Assembly (NCBI GenBank): GCA_964600665.1
Contig: CAZRKC010000003.1
Span: 1-64,000 of the forward strand
Length of the DNA: 64,000 nucleotides
From: CAZRKC01 sp964600665
GTDB lineage: Bacteria; Bacillota; SLNR01
Direction of reading: 5' to 3'
Position 1 is the first letter of the stretch; every line of letters starts with the position of its first letter. Shown here piece by piece: positions 43,212 through 50,510 of the stretch. Position numbers and translations under genes: made by a program. The notes below the pieces were generated by a model that had not been told where the DNA came from, searched no databases, and was given only the letters and a program-made list of their open reading frames with translations.

Positions 43212-43790
43212 ATGAATGTGTTTGATGCCATCACCACCCGGCGGACGATCCGCAAATATGACCAAACAAAGCCCGTACCTTCAGAACTGCTGACCAAGGC
43301 AGTGGAATGCGCCCGCATGGCTCCCACCGGAGGCAATTTCCAGTCCTTGAAGTTTGCCATCGTGGAAAACCCGAAAATGGTGGAGGATATTTTCTATATC
43401 ACCAAATGGGGGATGCATCTGCCTGATGGATCAGCGACCCCTAAAGCAGGCGAATTGCCCACCGCTTTTGTGTTTATTCTGCATGACAAAACCATCAGCT
43501 CGGCAGTCCCCAATAATGACGCCGGTGCCGCTGCACAAAGCATGATGGTGTACGCCTGGAGTGAAGGTGTAGCCAGCTGCTGGATCGGCAACATCGACCG
43601 GGCCAAGGCAACAGAAATGATGCGGCTTCCGGAGAATCTCACCATCCACACCCTGGTGGCCTTCGGTTATCCGGCTATGGTGGCCCATCCGGAAGACCTG
43701 CAAGGGACAGACACCAAATACTTCTATCGGGACGGGGAATTTATCGTACCGAAACGGAAATTTGAAGACATTACCTTGCGTTACAAGTAG
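43212..43790 (+). CDS. Nitroreductase family protein (FMN)
   Basis: A 192-residue FMN oxidoreductase. FDAITTRRTIRKYD at the start is the usual Arg-rich FMN phosphate site, followed by APTGGNFQSLKFAI, DAGAAAQSMMVYAWSEGVASCWIGN and VAFGYP. It should reduce nitroaromatics, quinones or flavin-type substrates using NAD(P)H as a homodimer. GAGGGAGG lies 8 bases upstream of the ATG. A strong terminator follows immediately. Confidence 0.9.
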   Translation: MNVFDAITTRRTIRKYDQTKPVPSELLTKAVECARMAPTGGNFQSLKFAIVENPKMVEDIFYITKWGMHLPDGSATPKAGELPTAFVFILHDKTISSAVPNNDAGAAAQSMMVYAWSEGVASCWIGNIDRAKATEMMRLPENLTIHTLVAFGYPAMVAHPEDLQGTDTKYFYRDGEFIVPKRKFEDITLRYK

Positions 43791-43796
43791 AGAAGA

Positions 43797-43823
43797 AGGG
43801 CACCAGCTGGTGCCCTTTCTGTA
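43797..43823 (+). terminator. Terminator of the nitroreductase gene
   Basis: AAGGGCACCAG and CTGGTGCCCTT are a perfect palindrome 6 bases past the stop, followed by TTCTGT. Confidence 0.8.
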
Positions 43824-44020
43824 TAAAAAGAACATTCTTCGCCGATCACATGAGCTAAAACAGCAATTGTCGGCAGGCCTGTGTGTGACATGTTTATGCT
43901 GTGGGATGAATGGGCCATCCGGCATCAATAGAGCTGCACGGATGCACCCGCAAGACCGAGGGTTCATGCCTCGGGAACGATAAATAGAAAGATGATGGCG
44001 GATCAAATGGAGGGGTTCCC

Positions 44021-44899
44021 ATGCGCGCACTCATACTCTGCTACTCTCTTTACGGAACCACCCGCCGGGTTGCAGACAGCATTGCAGGGGGTTTGACGGC
44101 AGCCGGATACCAGGTGGATATCCAGACGATTCAGAAAGACCGGAGCCCCGATCTGGCAGGATATGACCTGGTCGGTGTGGGGGCACCCGTCTATTATTTC
44201 AAGCTTCCCATCCATGTTATGCAGATGATTCGCCTGTTGCCGCCCTTGAAGACGCGACCGGTTTTCGGCTTTATGACCTACGGCAGTGTTGCCTGGAATG
44301 CAGGGCAGATGCTCCATGATGCCCTTGAGGCCGCCGGCGGGAACTGCCTCGGTGTCTTCATGTGCCGGGGAAACGGGGTGTACTATCCATATAACCGTCA
44401 GGGTTGGCTGGCGTCCCACGGCCATCCGGATCTGGAGGATCTCAGCGCCGCTGTGACCTTCGGAACACAGGTGGGACAAGGGCAACAGCTTCCGGTTGCC
44501 GCTGCCGGTGTCAAGCCACCACCGTTGGTTTACTGGTTGGAGCAGCGCATGACCGCACCTGTCATCATCCGCGGGGTTTTGCAGCGTTTGTTTCGTTTGC
44601 ACAAGCACCGCTGCATTCGCTGCGGCCGCTGTGCGGCTCAGTGTCCGGTGGCAAATATCCGGCTGGAGGACGGCGGTTATCCCCGCTGGGGTCACGCCTG
44701 TATCCTGTGTTTAAACTGTGAGGCTGTCTGTCCCAAAGAGGCCATCGTCTCCCCCCTGAGCTGGCGGGTGATCCAACCCATGATCCGGTACAATGTGCGA
44801 GGACTCCAAAAAGATCCCGCCATTGAGTTGGTGCGGGTGCGCCACCGCTACGGGCGGCTGAAATATCTGGATGAGCCAAACCAAAATAGACGGCTGTGA
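44021..44899 (+). CDS. EFR1-type flavodoxin-ferredoxin fusion
   Basis: A 292-residue electron carrier. Residues 1-140 are a flavodoxin domain (CYSLYGTTRRVADSIAGGL binds the FMN phosphate; GAPVYYFKLP and GFMTYGS follow). Residues about 195-245 hold two [4Fe-4S] motifs, CIRCGRCAAQCP and CILCLNCEAVCP. This is the EFR1 layout, found in Clostridia and thought to link a flavin pool with ferredoxin. GGAGGGG precedes the ATG. The C-terminal tail after the second cluster is basic (RHRYGRLKY). Confidence 0.88.
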   Translation: MRALILCYSLYGTTRRVADSIAGGLTAAGYQVDIQTIQKDRSPDLAGYDLVGVGAPVYYFKLPIHVMQMIRLLPPLKTRPVFGFMTYGSVAWNAGQMLHDALEAAGGNCLGVFMCRGNGVYYPYNRQGWLASHGHPDLEDLSAAVTFGTQVGQGQQLPVAAAGVKPPPLVYWLEQRMTAPVIIRGVLQRLFRLHKHRCIRCGRCAAQCPVANIRLEDGGYPRWGHACILCLNCEAVCPKEAIVSPLSWRVIQPMIRYNVRGLQKDPAIELVRVRHRYGRLKYLDEPNQNRRL

Positions 44900-44938
44900 T
44901 GCAAGCTGCAAATTGACGGCCCAAAATGCAATTTGTCC

Positions 44939-44967
44939 TTGACATAACCTCGGGTATCTGTTGTAAT
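44939..44967 (+). promoter_or_regulatory. Promoter of the tRNA-Tyr/tRNA-Thr/tuf unit
   Basis: TTGACA (44939-44944), 17 bases, TGTAAT (44962-44967), 56 bases before tRNA-Tyr. Confidence 0.65.
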
Positions 44968-45022
44968 ATATATGCAGTTGTGTTGCCGAACCCGCTGCGT
45001 GCATCCACTGAATCATGAATAT

Positions 45023-45108
45023 GGAGAGGTTCCCGAGTTGGCCAAAGGGGGCAGACTGTAAATCTGCTAGCAGCGCTTTCGCTGGTTCGAATCCAGCCCT
45101 CTCCACCA
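45023..45108 (+). tRNA. tRNA-Tyr(GTA)
   Basis: An 86-base cloverleaf with encoded CCA: acceptor GGAGAGG/CCTCTCC, anticodon loop CTGTAAA with GTA, a long variable arm (TAGCAGCGCTTTCGCT) as in class II tRNAs, and the T arm GGTTCGAATCC. Confidence 0.96.
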
Positions 45109-45124
45109 TCGCATACTCATGCGG

Positions 45125-45200
45125 GCCCACGTAGCTCAGTCGGCAGAGCGTATCCTTGGTAAGGATAAGGTCACCGGTTCAATCCCGGTCGTGGGCTCCA
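45125..45200 (+). tRNA. tRNA-Thr(GGT)
   Basis: A 76-base cloverleaf with encoded CCA: acceptor GCCCACG/CGTGGGC, D arm GCTCAGTCGGCAGAGC, anticodon stem TATCC/GGATA with GGT, T arm CCGGTTCAATCCCGG. Confidence 0.96.
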
Positions 45201-45363
45201 TTTTTGTTGGATAGCCAGTGACCGCATCAGAGAAGGAAAAGCACGATTTCTGTAGAAATCAACTCCACAGTCCATCTCGATTAAGGTCTGTGATTTTTGG
45301 CATATAGGTTTGAAGACTTGAATACATTATCGCTGTGAAACGACGAAAAGGAGGAAAAGAACA

Positions 45364-46563
45364 ATGGCAAAGAAGAAGTTTGAAAGAACGAAGCCGCATG
45401 TAAATGTAGGGACGATCGGGCATGTGGACCATGGGAAGACGACGCTGACAGCGGCGATCACCATGTGTCTGGCGAAATCCGGGATGTCGGAAGTAATGAG
45501 TTACGATATGATCGACAAAGCGCCGGAGGAACGGGAACGAGGGATCACGATCAACACGGCGCATGTGGAATATGAGACGACCAAACGGCATTACGCCCAT
45601 GTTGACTGTCCGGGACACGCGGACTATGTAAAGAACATGATCACCGGAGCCGCACAGATGGACGGGGCGATCCTGGTGGTATCCGCCGCAGACGGCCCGA
45701 TGCCGCAGACCCGGGAACACATATTGCTGGCGAGACAGGTCGGGGTACCCAACATAGTGGTCTTTTTGAACAAGGCCGACATGGTGGATGATCCGGAACT
45801 GATGGAACTGGTGGAGATGGAAGTCCGGGAATTGCTGAGCATGTACGAATTTCCGGGAGACGATATTCCGGTGATTCCGGGATCAGCCCTCAAGGCGATG
45901 AACTGCGCCTGCGGCAGCCGGGAATGTGAAGACTGCAAAGCGATCTGGGAACTGATGGATGCAGTGGACTCCTACATACCGACCCCGATTCGTGACACAG
46001 ACAAACCCTTCATGATGGCGATCGAAGATGTGTTTACGATCACCGGACGAGGGACAGTGGTCACCGGTCGAATCGAGCGGGGGATGGTCAAAGTCGGGGA
46101 TGAAGTGGAGATCGTCGGGTTTACAGAAAAGCCGCGGAAAGTCGTGGTCACAGGCGTGGAAATGTTCCGCAAGCTGCTGGATCAGGCAGTGGCCGGGGAC
46201 AATGTGGGCACATTGCTTCGGGGAGTGGACAAGAATGATGTGGAACGGGGTCAGGTATTGGCCAAGCCGGGATCCATCAAACCCCACACCAAGTTTCAGG
46301 CGAATGTGTATGTGCTGTCCAAAGAAGAAGGCGGCCGGCACACACCGTTTTTCAATGGTTATCGGCCCCAGTTTTACTTCCGGACCACGGATGTAACGGG
46401 GATGATCAAGTTACCGGAAGGCGTGGAAATGGTCATGCCGGGGGACAACATCACCATGGGGATCGAACTGATCACCCCCATCGCCGTCGAAGAAGGCCTT
46501 CGGTTTGCGATTCGTGAAGGCGGACGGACTGTAGGCGCCGGTGTGGTTGCCACCATCGACTGA
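45364..46563 (+). CDS. tuf: Elongation factor Tu (copy 1)
   Basis: A 399-residue EF-Tu, delivering aminoacyl-tRNA to the ribosome with GTP. GHVDHGKTT, DCPGHADYVKNMITGAAQMDG and NKADMVDD are the G1, G3 and G4 motifs; domains 2 and 3 are complete. Residues 181-191 include a Cys cluster CACGSRECEDC (Cys181, 183, 188, 191) between domain 1 strands, seen in some Clostridia. It differs from the second copy at 61664 at only two bases that I could see. AAGGAGGAAAAGAACA precedes the ATG. It lies 163 bases after tRNA-Thr and opens the secE-nusG region. Confidence 0.97.
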   Translation: MAKKKFERTKPHVNVGTIGHVDHGKTTLTAAITMCLAKSGMSEVMSYDMIDKAPEERERGITINTAHVEYETTKRHYAHVDCPGHADYVKNMITGAAQMDGAILVVSAADGPMPQTREHILLARQVGVPNIVVFLNKADMVDDPELMELVEMEVRELLSMYEFPGDDIPVIPGSALKAMNCACGSRECEDCKAIWELMDAVDSYIPTPIRDTDKPFMMAIEDVFTITGRGTVVTGRIERGMVKVGDEVEIVGFTEKPRKVVVTGVEMFRKLLDQAVAGDNVGTLLRGVDKNDVERGQVLAKPGSIKPHTKFQANVYVLSKEEGGRHTPFFNGYRPQFYFRTTDVTGMIKLPEGVEMVMPGDNITMGIELITPIAVEEGLRFAIREGGRTVGAGVVATID

Positions 46564-46622
46564 TTTGTGTTGTCAATAAGACTGCCGCTGCCGGGTATGA
46601 GAAATATTTCCCAGACGGTGTC

Positions 46623-46651
46623 TTGACTTTCAATGGGTTGTATGTTAAATT
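46623..46651 (+). promoter_or_regulatory. Probable promoter of rpmG-secE-nusG
   Basis: TTGACT (46623-46628), 17 bases, TAAATT (46646-46651), 52 bases before rpmG. Confidence 0.5.
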
Positions 46652-46703
46652 TATATGGCGGCAGTTGCAGAAAATGGTTGCTGCGTTTTAGGAGGTGGCT
46701 ATC

Positions 46704-46853
46704 ATGCGGGTGCAGATCACCCTAGCTTGCGGCGAATGTAAACGCCGGAACTACATCACAACAAAAAACAAGAAGAACGATGCAAACCGGATCGAAATGA
46801 AGAAGTACTGCGGACATTGCAAAGTTCATACGCTACACAAAGAAACACGGTAA
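46704..46853 (+). CDS. rpmG: 50S ribosomal protein L33
   Basis: A 49-residue zinc-ribbon L33 (CGEC near residue 9 and CGHC near 36 form the zinc site). It binds 23S rRNA near the E site. ATG with AGGAGGTGG 5 bases upstream. The usual order tuf-rpmG-secE-nusG is kept; no tRNA-Trp gene lies between rpmG and secE here. Confidence 0.95.
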   Translation: MRVQITLACGECKRRNYITTKNKKNDANRIEMKKYCGHCKVHTLHKETR

Positions 46854-46910
46854 GGCTGTCAACACTCACATAAAGTATCGTGAAGGCTCGCAGTTCCCAT
46901 ACCGGGAGCA

Positions 46911-46940
46911 GGGCTCCATCGCTTTTGGGGGTTGGAGCCC
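46911..46940 (+). other. Hairpin between rpmG and secE
   Basis: GGGCTCCA pairs with TGGAGCCC around a 14-base loop. There is no T-run, so it is more likely an mRNA processing or stability element than a terminator. Confidence 0.4.
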
Positions 46941-46981
46941 ATTGCGGGCCTTTGTATATTTCCATATAAGGATGTGAAGTG

Positions 46982-47182
46982 ATGAATCGGATCACTAAAT
47001 TTCTGGAGCGGACGAAACGATTTTTCCGGGAACTGCGCTCTGAGCTGAAGAAAGTTGTCTGGCCGACCCGCAAGGAAACCATTCAGTACACGGTCATCGT
47101 GGTTACATCCGTGGCCGTTATTTCGGTATTTATATGGATGGTCGACTCAGTGTTCAGCGGACTGCTGCGCCTGATAATTTAG
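46982..47182 (+). CDS. secE: Preprotein translocase subunit SecE
   Basis: A 66-residue single-span membrane protein of the SecYEG channel. The cytoplasmic amphipathic helix (FFRELRSELKKVVWPTRKE) with the conserved W-P-T-R-K-E motif precedes one transmembrane helix (residues about 36-55). Start ATG 46982, with AAGGATGTG upstream. Followed 50 bases later by nusG. Confidence 0.95.
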   Translation: MNRITKFLERTKRFFRELRSELKKVVWPTRKETIQYTVIVVTSVAVISVFIWMVDSVFSGLLRLII

Positions 47183-47232
47183 CAGATTAGGGGGTGGGGG
47201 CCCGGTTGCGGCAAGATGGAGGGTCCCTTTTT

Positions 47233-47757
47233 ATGGAAAAGTACTGGTATGTAGTCCATACGTATTCCGGCTATGAGAACAAAGTTAAAGCCAATTTGGA
47301 AAAGCGGGTCGAGTCCATGAACATGCAGGACAAGATTTTCCGCGTCTTAGTTCCCATGGAGGAAGAAGTCGAAATTAAAAACGGCAAAAAGAAAATCACC
47401 AAGAAGAAGGTCTTCCCTGGATACGTCCTGGTGGAGATGATCGTCACGGACGATTCCTGGTATGTGGTGCGGAATACTCCCGGTGTCACCGGCTTTGTCG
47501 GCTCCGGATCCAAACCCATATCATTGCAGGACAGTGAAGTCCGGGCTATCATGCGCCAGATGGGGATGGAGGAAGCCCGACCCAAGGTGGCATTCCAGCT
47601 GCGAGAGACTGTCAAGGTGATCACCGGTCCTTTTGACGGTTTTGTGGGGACCATTGATGACATTAATGCCGAGCGGGGGAAACTAAAGGTCCGGGTCTCG
47701 ATGTTTGGCCGGGAAACGCCCCTGGAATTGGATTTTTCACAGGTGCAGAAGCTTTAA
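47233..47757 (+). CDS. nusG: Transcription termination/antitermination factor NusG
   Basis: A 174-residue NusG: NGN domain (WYVVHTYSGYENKVK, PGYVLVEM, VRNTPGVTGFVG) and C-terminal KOW domain (VKVITGPFDGFVGTIDDINAERGKLKV). It binds RNA polymerase and links it with Rho or ribosomes. ATG 47233 with GGAGGG 8 bases upstream; the longer frame to 47194 is not supported. Confidence 0.95.
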   Translation: MEKYWYVVHTYSGYENKVKANLEKRVESMNMQDKIFRVLVPMEEEVEIKNGKKKITKKKVFPGYVLVEMIVTDDSWYVVRNTPGVTGFVGSGSKPISLQDSEVRAIMRQMGMEEARPKVAFQLRETVKVITGPFDGFVGTIDDINAERGKLKVRVSMFGRETPLELDFSQVQKL

Positions 47758-47835
47758 CGACTGACACGGTTCCAGCAGGGACACCTTGTTGGGGCTTTTT
47801 TGTTGAATGGTTTGCATGCAAAGGAGGTGAAACAT

Positions 47836-48261
47836 ATGGCAAAGAAAGTGATCGGTATGGTCAAGTTGCAGATTCCGGCAGGTAAAGCCAATCCTGCGCC
47901 CCCCGTCGGTCCGGCATTGGGACAGCACGGTGTGAATATTATGGGATTTTGCAAAGAGTTCAATGAACGCACTGCTCCCCAGATAGGTCTGATCATTCCA
48001 GTGGAGATCACCGTTTTTGCAGACAGGTCATTCTCCTTCATCTGCAAAACACCCCCGGCCGCGATTCTGCTGAAAAAAGCAGCGGGTATCGAACGGGCTT
48101 CCGGTGAACCCAACAAAAAGAAGATTGGCAAAGTGTCCATCGCCAAAGTCAGGGAAATCGCCGAGACTAAGATGGAAGATTTAAACGCTGCCTCAGTGGA
48201 AGCTGCGATGCGGATGGTTGAAGGCACAGCCCGGAGCATGGGCATCGAAATCGAAAAGTAA
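47836..48261 (+). CDS. rplK: 50S ribosomal protein L11
   Basis: A 141-residue L11. N-terminal KLQIPAGKANPAPPVGPALGQHGVNIMGFCKEFN and C-terminal SVEAAMRMVEGTARSMGI. It forms the GTPase-associated centre with 23S rRNA. AAGGAGGTG is 7 bases before the ATG. A weak hairpin with TTTTTT (47772-47801) lies just upstream and may attenuate readthrough from nusG. Confidence 0.96.
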   Translation: MAKKVIGMVKLQIPAGKANPAPPVGPALGQHGVNIMGFCKEFNERTAPQIGLIIPVEITVFADRSFSFICKTPPAAILLKKAAGIERASGEPNKKKIGKVSIAKVREIAETKMEDLNAASVEAAMRMVEGTARSMGIEIEK

Positions 48262-48312
48262 GCAAATCGTGGGAGGATATGATCCGCTAATACCACAAAG
48301 GAGGAACGTCAA

Positions 48313-49017
48313 ATGGCTAAAGAAGGCAAAAACCACAAGCAAGCCGCGGAAAAAGTTGACCGCGAAAAATTGTATGAAGCAACAGAAGCCCTGTCTCTGG
48401 TAAAGGAAATTGCCAGCGCGAAATTCGACGAATCCGTCGAAGCGGCAGTCCGTCTGGGTGTCAATCCCAAATATGCGGATCAAATGGTCCGGGGTACTGT
48501 GGTACTCCCCCATGGCACAGGGAAAACGAAAAGTGTTCTGGTCTTCGCCAAAGGCGACAAAGCCAAAGAAGCCGAAGCAGCAGGAGCAGATTTTGTAGGC
48601 GCGGAAGATATGGTTGCCAAGATCGAAGGCGGTTGGACGGATTTTGATGTTGCAGTAGCGACCCCGGACATGATGGGGACGGTGGGGAAACTGGGTCGGA
48701 TTTTAGGGCCCAAAGGGCTCATGCCCAACCCGAAAACCGGCACTGTGACTTTTGAAGTCAAGAATGCCATCGAAGAGATCAAAGCGGGTAAAATCGAGTA
48801 CCGCGTTGACAAGGCGGGAATTGTTCACGCCCCCATCGGCAAAGTATCATTTACGATGGAAAAACTCAGCGAAAACCTCTCAGTCCTCATGGATGCTCTG
48901 AACAAGGCTAAACCGGCCAGTTCCAAGGGCAACTATTTGCGGAGCCTGACGGTGTCTTCCACCATGGGCCCCGGTATCCGGGTGAACCCGGTGGGCGTTG
49001 AGAAACTCAATTCATAA
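48313..49017 (+). CDS. rplA: 50S ribosomal protein L1
   Basis: A 234-residue L1 with the L1-stalk signature KFDESVEAAVRLGVNPKYADQMVRG and GPKGLMPNPKTGTVT. It binds 23S rRNA at the stalk and may repress its own mRNA. AAAGGAGGAACGTCAA precedes the ATG. Cotranscribed with rplK (51-base gap). Confidence 0.96.
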   Translation: MAKEGKNHKQAAEKVDREKLYEATEALSLVKEIASAKFDESVEAAVRLGVNPKYADQMVRGTVVLPHGTGKTKSVLVFAKGDKAKEAEAAGADFVGAEDMVAKIEGGWTDFDVAVATPDMMGTVGKLGRILGPKGLMPNPKTGTVTFEVKNAIEEIKAGKIEYRVDKAGIVHAPIGKVSFTMEKLSENLSVLMDALNKAKPASSKGNYLRSLTVSSTMGPGIRVNPVGVEKLNS

Positions 49018-49029
49018 GCGGTAAGCGTA

Positions 49030-49058
49030 TTGACTGGCTGGCAGCCTCATGATATAAT
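49030..49058 (+). promoter_or_regulatory. Promoter of rplJ-rplL
   Basis: TTGACT (49030-49035), exactly 17 bases, TATAAT (49053-49058), starting 13 bases past the rplA stop. Confidence 0.85.
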
Positions 49059-49079
49059 GCCAAAGGTAAGTACATAAGT

Positions 49080-49198
49080 TTGCAATGCCGTAGACAGCAG
49101 GTACATGGTTTAATGGCTCTGGCCACCTGCCGAGGCGTGGAGAAACATATCGGATGGTATGGATTCCTCTGCGTGTCTGCGCAGAGGATTTATTTTTT
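49080..49198 (+). ncRNA. L10 leader (ribosomal protein autoregulatory RNA)
   Basis: The rplJ leader has the L10-leader pattern: CCGTAGACAGCAGGTACATG, then CCACCTGCCGAGGC, and an attenuator hairpin with a T-rich tail just before rplJ. Free L10-L12 complex binds the kink-turn in this RNA and favours termination. Exact boundaries are approximate. Confidence 0.75.
49166..49198 (+). terminator. Attenuator of the L10 leader
   Basis: CCTCTGCG pairs with CGCAGAGG around TGTCTG, then ATTTATTTTTT. It is 27 bases before rplJ. Confidence 0.8.
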
Positions 49199-49225
49199 GA
49201 CATAAGTAAGAAGGAGGTGGATGGA

Positions 49226-49747
49226 ATGAGTATACGTTCAGAGAAGGAAGCTGTTGTCAGTGAAGTCAGAGAAAAGCTTGACAAGGCGAAGTCAGTGGTC
49301 CTGACGGACTACCGCGGTCTGAATGTGGCCGAAGTAACACTCCTTCGTAAAAAATTACGGGAAGCAAAAGTGGAATACCGGGTCATTAAGAACACCATGA
49401 CCCGATTTGCTGCGAAAGATCTGGGGTTGGAAGCCATGGACCCCTATCTGGAAGGGCCGACCGCACTCGCATTCAGTTATGAAGATCCGGCAGCCGCGCC
49501 CAAGATTTTGACCGAGTTTGCCAAAACCAGCAAGAAATTGACCATCAAAGGCGGCATGATCGAAGGCAAGGTCATCGATGAAATCGGTGTCCAGACCCTG
49601 GCAGATCTGCCCCCGCGGGAAGTCTTGCTTTCGATGGTACTCGCCGGGATCCAGACCCCCATCGTCAACTGGGTCAGTGTCCTCAACGCTCCTATCCGTG
49701 GCTTTATTTACGCCCTGGATGGCGTGCGTAAGCAGAAAGAAGCGTAA
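49226..49747 (+). CDS. rplJ: 50S ribosomal protein L10
   Basis: A 173-residue L10. It anchors the L7/L12 dimers to 23S rRNA; SVVLTDYRGLNVAEVTLLRKKLREAKVEYRVIKNTM is the RNA-binding N-terminal domain. AAGGAGGTGG lies 6 bases before the ATG at 49226. Controlled by the leader upstream. Confidence 0.96.
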   Translation: MSIRSEKEAVVSEVREKLDKAKSVVLTDYRGLNVAEVTLLRKKLREAKVEYRVIKNTMTRFAAKDLGLEAMDPYLEGPTALAFSYEDPAAAPKILTEFAKTSKKLTIKGGMIEGKVIDEIGVQTLADLPPREVLLSMVLAGIQTPIVNWVSVLNAPIRGFIYALDGVRKQKEA

Positions 49748-49791
49748 GTTAATCCATACAGATGAGATACGAAGAAGGAGGTGAAATATTA

Positions 49792-50175
49792 ATGGCAACT
49801 TTAACGAAAGATCAGATTCTCGAAGCGATCGAAACCATGACAGTGCTGGAACTAGCTGAACTGGTGAAAGCGTTTGAAGAGAAGTTTGGAGTATCTGCTG
49901 CTGCTCCGGTGGCAGTCGCTGCTGCCGCTCCGGTAAACGCTGCTGCAGTTGTGGAAGTTGAACAGACCGAATTCGATGTCATCCTGACAGGTGCAGGTGA
50001 AAAGAAGATTCAGGTCATCAAAGTCGTCCGTGAATTGACCAGTCTGGGTCTGAAGGAAGCAAAAGACCTGGTGGATGGCGCTCCCAAGGCAGTGAAAGAA
50101 AAAGTCAGTAAAGATGAAGCTGAAGCGGCAAAAGCCAAGCTTGAAGAAGCGGGTGCATCTGTCGAAGTGAAGTAA
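49792..50175 (+). CDS. rplL: 50S ribosomal protein L7/L12
   Basis: A 127-residue L7/L12: N-terminal dimerisation domain, an Ala-rich hinge (SAAAPVAVAAAAPVNAAAV) and C-terminal factor-binding domain with KIQVIKVVRELTSLGLKEAKDLVDGAP. GAAGGAGGTG precedes the ATG. Followed by a terminator. Confidence 0.97.
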   Translation: MATLTKDQILEAIETMTVLELAELVKAFEEKFGVSAAAPVAVAAAAPVNAAAVVEVEQTEFDVILTGAGEKKIQVIKVVRELTSLGLKEAKDLVDGAPKAVKEKVSKDEAEAAKAKLEEAGASVEVK

Positions 50176-50205
50176 TCCAAGGATTAGTTGGATGTATACA
50201 GCCAT

Positions 50206-50234
50206 AAAGACACTCTCAGTCAGGGTGTCTTTTT
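50206..50234 (+). terminator. Terminator after rplL
   Basis: AAAGACAC pairs with GTGTCTTT and continues in TTTTT. It separates rplJL from rpoBC, which has its own promoter. Confidence 0.75.
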
Positions 50235-50266
50235 GGCTTAACACTTGCGAAAATAAGTGGATTTGT

Positions 50267-50295
50267 TTGACATATATGATGACTTGTGATATTAT
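50267..50295 (+). promoter_or_regulatory. Promoter of rpoBC
   Basis: TTGACA (50267-50272), 17 bases, TATTAT (50290-50295). The transcript would have a leader of about 210 bases, with two hairpins (GGGGAA/TTCCCC near 50358 and AAGCTTATA/TATAAGCTT near 50440-50468); no gene is in it. Confidence 0.75.
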
Positions 50296-50510
50296 AATTT
50301 ATTGCCATAAGAATAATTATTGGCGTCAAAACGGCGATTTGCATCTCGTCACAACCGGGGAATTTCCCCGGCGAAATAGACGGAGGCGAAAAGCGATGAT
50401 AGGAAGCGATGTGTTTAAAGTAAGCAGTAAAACATCAAGCTTATAGGGAGAGAATTTCTTATAAGCTTAATTTATTTTACTACCGATCTTGAAATAGGGG
50501 GAACGATTAC

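Noticed and set aside
46854..46981. tRNA-Trp expected between rpmG and secE
   Set aside because: No cloverleaf can be drawn here; only a GGGCTCCA hairpin is present.
50192..50446. 84-codon frame between rplL and rpoB
   Set aside because: It spans the rplL terminator and the rpoB promoter and reads like non-coding sequence.
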